DNA of 42,650 nucleotides. It comes from an uncultured Christensenella sp. (GTDB lineage: Bacteria; Bacillota; Clostridia; Christensenellales; UBA1242). Position numbers and translations under genes: made by a program. Shown here piece by piece: positions 8,064 through 15,640 of the stretch (positions are counted from its first letter, which is position 1; every line of letters starts with the position of its first letter). The stretch spans positions 1 to 42,650 of the forward strand of contig CATKZB010000009.1 in the NCBI GenBank assembly GCA_949841595.1. The letters run 5' to 3'. The notes under the pieces are model-generated. The model did no database searches. It saw only the letters and a list, made by a program, of their open reading frames with translations, and was not told the DNA's origin.

Positions 8064-9932
8064 TTATTTTTCTTTAAATTTTTTGACCAATATAGATAAA
8101 ACTGAGATGTCAGCAGGTGACACTCCAGAAATCCTTGAGGCTTGCCCTAAATTGAGAGGGCGAATTTGAGAAAGTTTTTCAATCGCTTCCTTTCTTAAGC
8201 CTTTTAAATTTGTATACTCAAATTCATCGGGGATTGTAACGTTTTCATTTGCCAACATTTTTTCAACATCTTCTTGTTGTTGTTTGAGATAACCTTCATA
8301 TTTAATGTTTATGTTGACAAACTCAAGTAGAGATTTTTCGGTCTCATCAAACAATCCATAAGTTTTGTCCAGTTTGTATATGTCTATATTATTTCTTCTC
8401 ATCAAATCTCTGAGTTTGATACTTTCTTTTGGCACATTTTCATCATTTTCTTTGCAAAGATTGGATAATTTTTCATCAACTTTAACTTTTGTTTCAAGCT
8501 TTTGTTCGATTTTTGCCATTTTTCCTTTTTTAGCTTGAAATTTTTGCCATCTTTCATCATCAACAAGTCCAATATTTCTTCCAATTTCAGTCAGTCTCAT
8601 GTCAGCATTATCTTGTCTTAAAAGCAATCTATATTCAGCACGACTTGTCATCATTCTGTAAGGTTCATTTGTTCCTTTTGTAACGATGTCATCAATCAAA
8701 ACACCAATATATGCATCACTTCTTTTGAGAATAAGTTGCTCTTTGTTTTGATTATACAAGCTTGCGTTTATTCCTGCAATCAACCCTTGAGCTCCAGCTT
8801 CCTCATATCCACTTGTTCCGTTGATTTGACCTGCAAAAAACAAACCTTCTATTGTTTTAAGTTCAAGAGTAGGTTTAAGTTGAGTTGGGTCAATGCAGTC
8901 GTATTCAATGGCATAAGCATCCCTCATTATTTCTGCTTTTTCCATTCCCACAACAGAATGCAACATTTCTTTTTGAATATCAGCCGGCATTGAAGTGCTG
9001 AATCCTTGCAAATATATCTCTTGAGTGTTTAATGCTTCAGGTTCTAAGAATAATTGGTGTCTGTCTTTATCAGCAAAACGCACCACCTTTGTTTCAATAG
9101 AAGGACAATATCTTGGACCAATCCCTTTAATTTCGCCAGAGATGGCAGGGGCTTTGTCTAGATTTTTTCTTATTATTTCATGGGTTTCAGGTGTAGTGTA
9201 GGTCAAATAACAAACGGCTTTGTTTTCAACTCTCCCTTCCGTCATAAAAGAGAATGGCATAATGCCATTGTCGCCAAGTTGAAGTTCCATTTTGTTATAT
9301 TCAACACTTCTTGCATGAAGTCTCATAGGAGTGCCAGTTTTAAAACGTAACAACTTGATTCCAAGTGCACTTAAACTGTCAGACAGTTTTGAACTGTTTT
9401 TAAAGCCATTAGGTCCAACATTTTCTCGACACTCTCCAATGATAATCTCGCTTTTAAGATAAACACCGGTTGCAAAAACCACACTTTTTGCTTTGTACAT
9501 CAATCCAAGGCGAGTTATGATGATTTTGTATTCCCCATCAAGTTCGACTTTGTCAACTTCACCTTGTCTAACAAACAAATTTTTTTCTTTTTCAAGAGTC
9601 TTTTTCATCTCTTCATGATAAGCATTTTTATCAGCTTGAGCTCTTAAACTTTGAACAGCAGGACCTTTTCCACGATTGAGCATTCTGATTTGAATTGCTG
9701 TTTTGTCAGCATTCCTGCCCATTTCGCCACCAAGCGCATCAATTTCGCCAACAAGTTGTCCTTTTGCCGTTCCTCCAATTGAAGGGTTACATGCCAAAAA
9801 AGCAATTGCATCCAAGCTTAAAGTCAAAAGAAGAGTCTTGTTTCCAGTGCGTGAGAGAGCTAAGGCTGCTTCGCATCCTGCATGGCCTGCACCAATAACA
9901 ATAGAATCAAATTGTTCAATTTCTTTTTTCAT
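8064..9932 (-). CDS. mnmG: tRNA uridine-34 carboxymethylaminomethyl synthesis protein MnmG (GidA)
   Basis: 622 residues from the ATG at 9932, chosen because the protein then starts a few residues before the FAD-binding motif (SIVIGAGHAGCEAALALSR), the usual MnmG length. An upstream in-frame start at 10028 would run through the mnmE stop and lacks support. Family signatures GPRYCPSIETKVVRF and AGQINGTSGYEEAGAQG are present. With MnmE it installs cmnm5 on U34 of tRNAs reading A/G-ending codons, using FAD and folate. The gap to mnmE is 8 bases and the SD is weak, suggesting coupling. Confidence 0.96.
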   Translation of the reverse strand: MKKEIEQFDSIVIGAGHAGCEAALALSRTGNKTLLLTLSLDAIAFLACNPSIGGTAKGQLVGEIDALGGEMGRNADKTAIQIRMLNRGKGPAVQSLRAQADKNAYHEEMKKTLEKEKNLFVRQGEVDKVELDGEYKIIITRLGLMYKAKSVVFATGVYLKSEIIIGECRENVGPNGFKNSSKLSDSLSALGIKLLRFKTGTPMRLHARSVEYNKMELQLGDNGIMPFSFMTEGRVENKAVCYLTYTTPETHEIIRKNLDKAPAISGEIKGIGPRYCPSIETKVVRFADKDRHQLFLEPEALNTQEIYLQGFSTSMPADIQKEMLHSVVGMEKAEIMRDAYAIEYDCIDPTQLKPTLELKTIEGLFFAGQINGTSGYEEAGAQGLIAGINASLYNQNKEQLILKRSDAYIGVLIDDIVTKGTNEPYRMMTSRAEYRLLLRQDNADMRLTEIGRNIGLVDDERWQKFQAKKGKMAKIEQKLETKVKVDEKLSNLCKENDENVPKESIKLRDLMRRNNIDIYKLDKTYGLFDETEKSLLEFVNINIKYEGYLKQQQEDVEKMLANENVTIPDEFEYTNLKGLRKEAIEKLSQIRPLNLGQASRISGVSPADISVLSILVKKFKEK

Positions 9933-9940
9933 TTTTGACT

Positions 9941-11278
9941 TTATTTCCCTAAGCAAAATTTTGAAAATATCAAATTTATGATATCTTCGTTTTCTGTGTT
10001 TCCTGTTATCTTTCCCAAAGTTTGCCACAACTTTTTAACAAGCATGGATATTATGTCCAAAGAAAGTACGTTTGTGTTTATTATTTCATCTATGATTGCA
10101 CAGGCATCTTTCAAAATTTGCAGATGTCTTTCGTTTGTTAAGACCAAACTGTTTGCATCTATTTCTTCTGTTATCACCAAATCCACAATCATCTGTTTGA
10201 GCTTGTCTATATTTTTGTTTGTCAAAGCAGAAATCTCTATTTCATTCTGTTGCTTTTGGAGAATCCTTTTTTTGTCTGCTTTGTTTATTACGGTGATAAA
10301 TCTTTTTTCTTTCAGCAAAGATTCAATCAAAATGTCTTCGTCAGTTTTTTCCTCGCTTCCATCCAAAACAAAAAGAATTATGTCAGCAGAATTTAGGTTT
10401 TTCTTGCTTTTTTCAATTCCGATGTTTTCAACAATATCTTCAGTTTCTCTGATCCCGGCTGTGTCGATTAAATTAATTTTAATTCCTTTATAAATAAAAC
10501 TTTCGGTGATGCTGTCACGAGTTGTCCCTTTAATGTCGGTGACTATTGCTCTATCTTCACCCAAAAATGCATTCAAAACACTGCTTTTCCCGACATTTGT
10601 TTTTCCGACAAGAGCAACATTAATGCCGTTTTTCAAATAGGTTGCGCTAGCAGATTGTTCGATTATAGAGTTAAGATTATTTTGAATTTCTTGCAATCTT
10701 TCTAAGGTGTTTAATTTAAGCCCAAGTTCTTCTGTTTCATCTGGATAATCCATTCCAACTTCAATCTCTGCAAGCATAGTTTTCAATTTTTCTTGTTCAA
10801 CCAAAATCTTTTCTGCAAGATTGCCGTTGGTTATTTGAAGACTGCTTTTAAGCTCGCCTTCGGTCTCTGCATTTATTTCTCCTATTATGGCTTCGGCTTT
10901 GTCTAAGGTTATCTTTCCATTTAAAAATGCTCTTTTGGAATATTCACCAGGTTCTGCCATTCGTGCTCCAGCTTTTAAACAAACTTCAACAACTTTTTGT
11001 GCAAGCAAAACTCCACCATGAATTTGAAATTCTACGATATCTTCTCCGGTGTAAGAAAAAGGTGCTTTAAAATAGACCATAAGGCATTCTTCAAAAACAT
11101 CTTCATCAAGTTTCAGCTTTCCGAAATACATAAATCTTGGAGTTATATTTTCTGAATTTAATTTTGGATTATGAAAAATCTTGAGGGCAAGATCCAAAGA
11201 CTTTTGTCCACTCAAACGCACAATTGCGACAGCTCCTTTCCCTATTGGGGTGGAAATTGAAACAATGCAATCTTTCAT
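9941..11278 (-). CDS. mnmE: tRNA modification GTPase MnmE (TrmE)
   Basis: 445 residues from the ATG at 11278: N-terminal folate-binding domain (MKDCIVSISTPIGKGAVAIV), helical domain, inserted G domain (GKTNVGKSS P-loop, DIKGTTRD switch, DTAGIRETED, INKAD) and the C-terminal FCLGK with the conserved cysteine. Partner of MnmG in U34 modification. The reading frame runs 22 codons further upstream, but there is no SD. A -10 hexamer at 11286-11291 lies only 7 bases before this ATG, so the message may be leaderless. Confidence 0.95.
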   Translation of the reverse strand: MKDCIVSISTPIGKGAVAIVRLSGQKSLDLALKIFHNPKLNSENITPRFMYFGKLKLDEDVFEECLMVYFKAPFSYTGEDIVEFQIHGGVLLAQKVVEVCLKAGARMAEPGEYSKRAFLNGKITLDKAEAIIGEINAETEGELKSSLQITNGNLAEKILVEQEKLKTMLAEIEVGMDYPDETEELGLKLNTLERLQEIQNNLNSIIEQSASATYLKNGINVALVGKTNVGKSSVLNAFLGEDRAIVTDIKGTTRDSITESFIYKGIKINLIDTAGIRETEDIVENIGIEKSKKNLNSADIILFVLDGSEEKTDEDILIESLLKEKRFITVINKADKKRILQKQQNEIEISALTNKNIDKLKQMIVDLVITEEIDANSLVLTNERHLQILKDACAIIDEIINTNVLSLDIISMLVKKLWQTLGKITGNTENEDIINLIFSKFCLGK

Positions 11279-11285
11279 AAAAATT

Positions 11286-11314
11286 ATTATAACACGAGCA
11301 GAGCAAAAAATCAA
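11286..11314 (-). promoter_or_regulatory. mnmE promoter (predicted leaderless start)
   Basis: Minus strand: TTGATT (11309-11314), 17-base spacer, extended -10 TGTTATAAT (hexamer 11286-11291). With initiation about 7 bases after the -10, transcription would begin at or within a base or two of the ATG (11278). No SD is visible. Confidence 0.6.
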
Positions 11315-11325
11315 GAAATTGACTA

Positions 11326-11354
11326 TTGACAAAAATAATATCAAAATTTATAAT
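11326..11354 (+). promoter_or_regulatory. Promoter of the 11361 gene (predicted leaderless start)
   Basis: Consensus TTGACA (11326-11331), 17-base spacer, TATAAT (11349-11354). The ATG begins 7 bases after the -10, so the transcript probably starts on it. The -35 elements of this promoter and of the divergent mnmE promoter are only 11 bases apart. Confidence 0.7.
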
Positions 11355-11360
11355 AAGGCT

Positions 11361-11930
11361 ATGAATAATAAAGAAATGCTTCTTAAAAATTTAAATGAGA
11401 TCTTTAGGAATGGTTATGTTCCAGCAAGAGGCTCTGAATCATATAGGGTTCGTTTGTCGAATGGTAAAAGAGCAAGTGAATTGGTCAACTGTCTTGAACA
11501 TGCTTGTTTTAATCTTACAAATGAGCAATTGGATAAATGTGGATTAAATAAAAATAATTCTGGTTTATTTGGAGATATTAATTTGAACTTCATCAAATTC
11601 AATAGATATTATGAGGAATCGCTATTGGGAATAATCAAATGCGTTGGTTTGAAAGTAAAAAGGTGTTCAGAAGTCAACAGTTTAAAGAATAATCAATGGA
11701 AGGTCGCATTATATTTTGAATATTCAGATGTCTTCAGAGATTTTCATTTTATGTTGCAAGAGAAAAATGGACTATGGTCAAGCAAACTAGGGGATTTAGA
11801 TACAATTGAAATTTATGAAGAACCTCCATTGGTATATAAACGATCCTATGTTAAATATGGAACTTATAAGATAACAAATCCTTACATAGAAAGTGGAAAA
11901 AAAGAAAATAAAACAGAAAGAAGCAAGTGA
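11361..11930 (+). CDS. Unknown protein, possible papain-like cysteine peptidase
   Basis: 189 residues from ATG 11361; the frame is open upstream to 11181 but that part is mnmE antisense. A Cys in ELVNCLEHACFNL (about 38-50) and a His in DFHFMLQEKNGLWSSKLG (about 130-147) resemble a pattern I recall from uncharacterised papain-like proteins (NCYAYAL ... DYHWYRQ...G.WSHKPG), but the match is weak and not a firm assignment. No signal peptide or membrane segment. It sits alone on the plus strand, inserted in the minus-strand mnmE/MFS/jag block, with its own consensus promoter and terminator, suggesting a later insertion. Confidence 0.4.
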   Translation: MNNKEMLLKNLNEIFRNGYVPARGSESYRVRLSNGKRASELVNCLEHACFNLTNEQLDKCGLNKNNSGLFGDINLNFIKFNRYYEESLLGIIKCVGLKVKRCSEVNSLKNNQWKVALYFEYSDVFRDFHFMLQEKNGLWSSKLGDLDTIEIYEEPPLVYKRSYVKYGTYKITNPYIESGKKENKTERSK

Positions 11931-11942
11931 AGTCTTGCTTCT
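11919..11942 (+). terminator. Terminator of the 11361 gene
   Basis: AGAAGCAAG (919-927 of this kilobase) pairs with CTTGCTTCT (934-942), followed by T6. It overlaps the stop codon, and the MFS gene on the other strand ends only 4 bases further on. Confidence 0.75.
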
Positions 11943-11945
11943 TTT

Positions 11946-13157
11946 TTAATCATCCAAAATTGAATAAATGATTGCGTTTACTTTGTCTTTTCTGTGGAGA
12001 ACAATTAAATAATATCCTGAAACCAATTGAATCACCATAAATGCCACTCCAACGCCAAACAAAATTTGCATTCCCATTGGGAATAATAGACCTGACAAGA
12101 CGATACCAATTGCTTTTCCCAAAGAACCTATTGCATTGCTGTAATTTGTAAAAATAAATTGTTCTTGTTTTCTTGCACGGTTGACATATGGAGCGTCAAT
12201 AACATTTTCATAAGCTCTTGATACGAGAAGAGAAACAAAAACTGCAATCAGCAACATGATGGAATTCCCTGTGCAAGCAACTAAAAAATATAAGAAAAAT
12301 CTGATGACAAATTTAAGTGTAAATGTTATGTATGGATTTTTTGGGGTAAGTTTCCAAAGTGCAAGATATCCAAAAATATCTCCACATAAACTGGCAACCA
12401 GAAGAAAAATGCTTACTTGTGCCATAGAGAGACCGGCTAGATTTTTCAGCAATAATGCTTGCATTCCAAAAATAAGATAATAGGATATGTTTGTAAAAAG
12501 ACAAAAAATAAGGACGTAAATATTCAAAATTTTATCTCTGAAAATTCTTGAAAAGGAAATCTGTGATTTTTCAATTTTGGGTTGTTTGAAAAAGAAAGAA
12601 ATAATACAGGAAGCGAAAACGCAAATAGTTGATATAATAAGAATGACATTGTATTCAAGAAAATCTTTCACAAGCAAGGACAACACAATCATGGCAACTG
12701 CGAGCCCAACATCTTGCATTAAATATTCAATAAGTTTTCTTTTACTGTAAATTTTATTACTTTTTGCAGTTTGACTTAAAAGGGGATAAATGGAAAAAAC
12801 TACCAATTGTCCACTTATTGTGTCAATCATAAAAATAACGAAAACAAAAACTTGACTGATATTCTTTTGAAAAAAACATACAAGAGAAATCATTGATAAA
12901 AGTTTGATACATATGCAAACGATTATGATATTTCTTGGTGAAATACCTTTGAAAAAGAAAGAAATCCCCAAACTTATTAAAGCAGTCAGAAGAATGCCAC
13001 CACTGATGATAAGAGAAAGATTGGAGATAGAATATCCATTTGCTTCCAACCAAACAGACTTATAGTTTTCCCACAAGCCCAATGAAAGAGAATATATCGC
13101 TACAAATGTGAAAATCAACCAAATTTGTTTACGAGTTTTCTTAGCTTTTGCGTCCAT
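11946..13157 (-). CDS. Major facilitator superfamily transporter
   Basis: 403 residues with about 12 hydrophobic segments and a central loop around residues 190-200, the MFS 6+6 layout. It starts with a short basic cytoplasmic tail (MDAKAKKTRKQ) and TM1 from about residue 12. The substrate is unknown; family alternatives include sugar and drug efflux carriers. SD AGGAGA precedes the ATG. A terminator separates it from jag, so it is probably expressed from its own or a read-through promoter. It is not a usual member of the jag-mnmE cluster. Confidence 0.8.
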   Translation of the reverse strand: MDAKAKKTRKQIWLIFTFVAIYSLSLGLWENYKSVWLEANGYSISNLSLIISGGILLTALISLGISFFFKGISPRNIIIVCICIKLLSMISLVCFFQKNISQVFVFVIFMIDTISGQLVVFSIYPLLSQTAKSNKIYSKRKLIEYLMQDVGLAVAMIVLSLLVKDFLEYNVILIISTICVFASCIISFFFKQPKIEKSQISFSRIFRDKILNIYVLIFCLFTNISYYLIFGMQALLLKNLAGLSMAQVSIFLLVASLCGDIFGYLALWKLTPKNPYITFTLKFVIRFFLYFLVACTGNSIMLLIAVFVSLLVSRAYENVIDAPYVNRARKQEQFIFTNYSNAIGSLGKAIGIVLSGLLFPMGMQILFGVGVAFMVIQLVSGYYLIVLHRKDKVNAIIYSILDD

Positions 13158-13182
13158 CTTGTCTCCTGTAAAATTGTTTAAA

Positions 13183-13206
13183 AAAGGGCTTTAAGTTAAG
13201 CCCTTT
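13183..13206 (-). terminator. Terminator between jag and the MFS gene
   Basis: Minus strand AAAGGGCTT - AACTTA - AAGCCCTTT followed by a T tract, directly after the jag stop. Confidence 0.7.
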
Positions 13207-13212
13207 AAATTT

Positions 13213-14034
13213 TTAGTCCCTTGAGTCGTATTCTTTTGGAAATACTATGAGATATCTGTGAGGTTCTTCTCCTTTACTTAATGTTGTGACTCTGTCATCT
13301 TCTTGCAAAGCTGTGTGAATGATTTTTCTTTCGCTTGCATCCATTGGTTCAAATTTATAATATCTTCCACTCTTAACAACTTTGCTTGCGATTCTTTTTG
13401 CAAGGGCAATCAAAGATTCTTCTCTTTTCTTTCTGTAATCTTCAATGTCCAAAACAATTCTTTTTCTGTTTTCATTTTTGCAAACCAAAGACATTAAATA
13501 AGAAAGTGACATCATACAATCTCCATGATGACCAATGAGATCATTTAAGTTTTCGCCATGAACACGATAGTATGCAAATCTTTCATCTTCTTCTGTTTCA
13601 ATAGTTGCTTGCAAAGCTAAGGCTTTCAAAACCCCGTTTACAAACTCTTCAGCTGTGAGTTTTCTTTCTGTTTTGTCTGTTTTTGGAGTAACTTCAGCTT
13701 TTTCAGGTTTAACATATTCATCATCTGCAATAATTTTTACTTTGCTTTCTTTCTTTTTTTCACTTTTTTCAACAGATGCAATTTTTTGTTTAACAAAAGT
13801 TTCTGCAAAATCTTCGTCTGACTCTTCTTTTGCCAGAGTCTCCTTCAATTTTTCTCTTTTTTCATATTTGTCAATTGCATCTTCTGAGATAGAAACCAAA
13901 ACTTTAGCTTTCTTAAGAAAACCACCTTCGTTTAAAATTTTGATATCAACATCTTCTCTTGCTGCTTTAAGTTCCAAAAGTGCATTTTGCACGGCTTGTT
14001 CAATATTTTTTCCAGTACCTTCACATGAACGCAT
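13213..14034 (-). CDS. jag: RNA-binding protein Jag/KhpB
   Basis: 273 residues: Jag_N domain (about 1-50, with EGGFLKKAKVLVSI), a Lys/Glu-rich linker (about 60-125), a KH domain (with DLIGHHGDCMMSLSYLM), and a C-terminal R3H domain (MDASERKIIHTALQ and the closing HRYLIVFPK). KhpB binds RNA, usually with KhpA, and affects cell division and elongation. In most Bacillota it lies downstream of rpmH-rnpA-yidC; here it is the first minus-strand gene and those genes are missing from its upstream side. SD AAAGGAGA. Confidence 0.93.
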   Translation of the reverse strand: MRSCEGTGKNIEQAVQNALLELKAAREDVDIKILNEGGFLKKAKVLVSISEDAIDKYEKREKLKETLAKEESDEDFAETFVKQKIASVEKSEKKKESKVKIIADDEYVKPEKAEVTPKTDKTERKLTAEEFVNGVLKALALQATIETEEDERFAYYRVHGENLNDLIGHHGDCMMSLSYLMSLVCKNENRKRIVLDIEDYRKKREESLIALAKRIASKVVKSGRYYKFEPMDASERKIIHTALQEDDRVTTLSKGEEPHRYLIVFPKEYDSRD

Positions 14035-14142
14035 TATCTTTTTCTCCTTTTATATATAACTTTACCATATTTAAAGAAAAATCACAACCGAATTTAAGAA
14101 AATTCTCAAGTTGACATATTTCAAAAAAAATTTAAAAATATT

Positions 14143-14170
14143 TTGACAAAAAAAACAATTGTGCTATCAT
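14143..14170 (+). promoter_or_regulatory. Promoter of the CMP-kinase-like gene
   Basis: TTGACA (14143-14148), 16-base spacer, extended -10 TGCTATCAT (hexamer 14165-14170), 25 bases before the ATG. Confidence 0.65.
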
Positions 14171-14194
14171 TACTCAAACAAAAAGGAGAAAGTT

Positions 14195-14752
14195 ATGAAC
14201 ATCACAATTACTGGAAAACCTTGCAGTGGAAAATCTACCATAGCAAAACTTCTTGTTGAAAAGCATGGTTTCAGAAGGATAGGTGTTGGGGACATTTTCA
14301 AAGAAGAAGCAAACAGACGTGGGATGAGTTCTGAAGAATTTAATGCATTTTGCATGAATGACCCTTCTTTTGATTTTTTTATTGATGAACAAACGGCAAA
14401 GTTGGGTAAAGAACTTAAAGGTCAAAAAATAATTTTTGACAGCAGACTTGCTTGGCATTTTGTTCCACAATCATTTAAAGTTTTTGTTGACTTAAATGAA
14501 GATGAAATGGTTTCAAGATTGGTGGAATCTGACAGAGAGGGCAAAGAAAAATATGAAACCTTTGAAGACGCCAGAAAAACATTGGTAAACAGAAGAAGAC
14601 TTGAAGTGGAGAGATATAAACAGTTGTATAAGGTCGACATTGATGACAAATCGAATTATGATTTTGTCATCGACAGTTCTCACAGACCTCCAGAAGAACT
14701 TGCTGAAGAAGTTTGGCAAGAATATCAAAATTTTTTAAAATCTCTTAAATAA
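14195..14752 (+). CDS. Cytidylate kinase-like (AAA-type) nucleotide kinase
   Basis: 185 residues from ATG 14195 (SD AAAAGGAGA; 12 upstream codons are not needed). P-loop GKPCSGKST (residues 6-14). The following RIGVGDIFKEEANRRGMSSEEF resembles the archaeal-type CMP kinase pattern (SAGDIFR...GMSLEEF) more than bacterial Cmk. The lid segment has the Arg pair in NRRRLEVERY. Likely phosphorylates CMP/dCMP or another nucleoside monophosphate; substrate is inferred. It stands divergent from jag, where yidC would be expected. Confidence 0.7.
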   Translation: MNITITGKPCSGKSTIAKLLVEKHGFRRIGVGDIFKEEANRRGMSSEEFNAFCMNDPSFDFFIDEQTAKLGKELKGQKIIFDSRLAWHFVPQSFKVFVDLNEDEMVSRLVESDREGKEKYETFEDARKTLVNRRRLEVERYKQLYKVDIDDKSNYDFVIDSSHRPPEELAEEVWQEYQNFLKSLK

Positions 14753-14760
14753 GGTTTAAA

Positions 14761-14836
14761 TTCGACAAAAATAGCAATATTTAATCAAAATTTATAGAAA
14801 ATGTGACTTGAAATCTTAAATTTCTTATGTTATAAT
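14761..14836 (+). promoter_or_regulatory. Strong promoter with an upstream perfect 0A box
   Basis: TTGAAA (14808-14813), 17-base spacer, extended -10 TGTTATAAT (hexamer 14831-14836). At 14761-14769 the minus strand reads TTTGTCGAA, a perfect Spo0A box, centred about 78 bases before the predicted start. This distance has precedents in multi-box Spo0A promoters, but function here is inferred. Confidence 0.55.
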
Positions 14837-14861
14837 AAAAGTGAATAAGGAGTTTTTGATT

Positions 14862-15278
14862 ATGGTAACAAAACAGCAACAAGTGTTGAGAAATGTATGT
14901 AAGGGCTTTATTATGCAATGTGGAATGAATAAAGTTAACGAGATTCATTTGAAGGATTTGATTGAAGCGAGCGTTGAAGTGACAAAAAAACATGGCATTG
15001 AAGTTTCTTATCAAGATATCAAAGAAGGACAAGTTAAATCTGACGAATTGATTCAAGCGATTTTGCATTGTATTTCAGGTGGTTATATACATGCTATTGA
15101 AAATACATTTAATAAACCTTTCTACATCTATTATAGAGGTGAACAAGCGAAAAATATTTTTCAAAGATTGAATGATAATGAACAAGCTTGTGCAAAAGAT
15201 TTGTTTAAAGAATATTCAAAAAGAGCTGGAGTTAAAACAAAAGATCATCATGTTGCAAAAACAGGCTTAAACAAATAA
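14862..15278 (+). CDS. Unknown small soluble protein
   Basis: 138 residues from ATG 14862, chosen over a GTG at 14841 because the SD AAGGAG is at 14847-14852. I do not recognise the family. It appears mostly helical and soluble, without signal peptide, with a mid-section rich in aromatics (NTFNKPFYIYYRGEQ). It is first in a two-gene unit with a small membrane protein (33-base gap). A 0A box lies upstream, so it may respond to Spo0A or to the Spo0A-C-only proteins in this window. Confidence 0.7.
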   Translation: MVTKQQQVLRNVCKGFIMQCGMNKVNEIHLKDLIEASVEVTKKHGIEVSYQDIKEGQVKSDELIQAILHCISGGYIHAIENTFNKPFYIYYRGEQAKNIFQRLNDNEQACAKDLFKEYSKRAGVKTKDHHVAKTGLNK

Positions 15279-15311
15279 ATGAATAACGTTTGATAAAGAA
15301 AGGAGACTGAA

Positions 15312-15617
15312 ATGGACGCATTAACAAAAGAAGAACAAAAAGAAATTGAAGAAAAAGAATCAGACTCGTCACAACGTCAAGCTTGTTTGAAAGTAACAAA
15401 ATTGTTTTTGAAACTAACTATGGTCACTTCCTTTATTATGGCATTTGTTGTGAAAGATGCAAACATGAAAAATGTTTTGGCAGGAGCAGCACTTCTTTGT
15501 GCTTTTGGGGGCTTGGGCACTAGAATGGCGTTGGATATTGAAGAACAAAAGTATGAAAAACTTCAAAATGAAAAAAGTCAAGTTTCCAAAAGCGATAATA
15601 ATGTGAGAGAAAAATAA
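15312..15617 (+). CDS. Unknown small membrane protein
   Basis: 101 residues: an acidic/lysine-rich N-terminus (1-28), two hydrophobic segments (about 29-47 and 52-70, the second Gly/Ala-rich), and a charged C-terminal tail. Both tails probably face the cytoplasm. No family recognised. AAAGGAG precedes the ATG. Likely co-transcribed with the 14862 gene, and ends in a strong terminator. Confidence 0.7.
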   Translation: MDALTKEEQKEIEEKESDSSQRQACLKVTKLFLKLTMVTSFIMAFVVKDANMKNVLAGAALLCAFGGLGTRMALDIEEQKYEKLQNEKSQVSKSDNNVREK

Positions 15618-15638
15618 AAGAGAGTTTCAACTCTCTTT
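15617..15638. terminator. Bidirectional terminator
   Basis: AAAGAGAGTT - TC - AACTCTCTTT, with T tract on the plus strand and T-rich sequence on the minus strand. It serves the converging 15312 gene and the ferritin-like gene. Confidence 0.8.
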
Positions 15639-15640
15639 TT

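Noticed and set aside
9978..10493. Long plus-strand open frame opposite mnmE
   Set aside because: Antisense shadow of mnmE with Ser/Phe/Ile-rich composition typical of A/T-rich antisense frames; no SD or promoter.
9941..11344. mnmE starting at 11344 and mnmG starting at 10028 (longer in-frame versions)
   Set aside because: The extra N-termini do not belong to the families, lack SDs, and for mnmG overlap the mnmE end; the internal ATGs (11278, 9932) give family-typical starts.
11453..11461. Perfect 0A box TTTGTCGAA inside the 11361 coding region
   Set aside because: It is read as ordinary codons about 95 bases into the gene; one internal match can be chance, so it is not listed as a regulatory site.
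13655..14059. Plus-strand frame opposite jag
   Set aside because: Mirror of the jag Lys/Glu-rich linker (Ser/Phe-rich), no SD.
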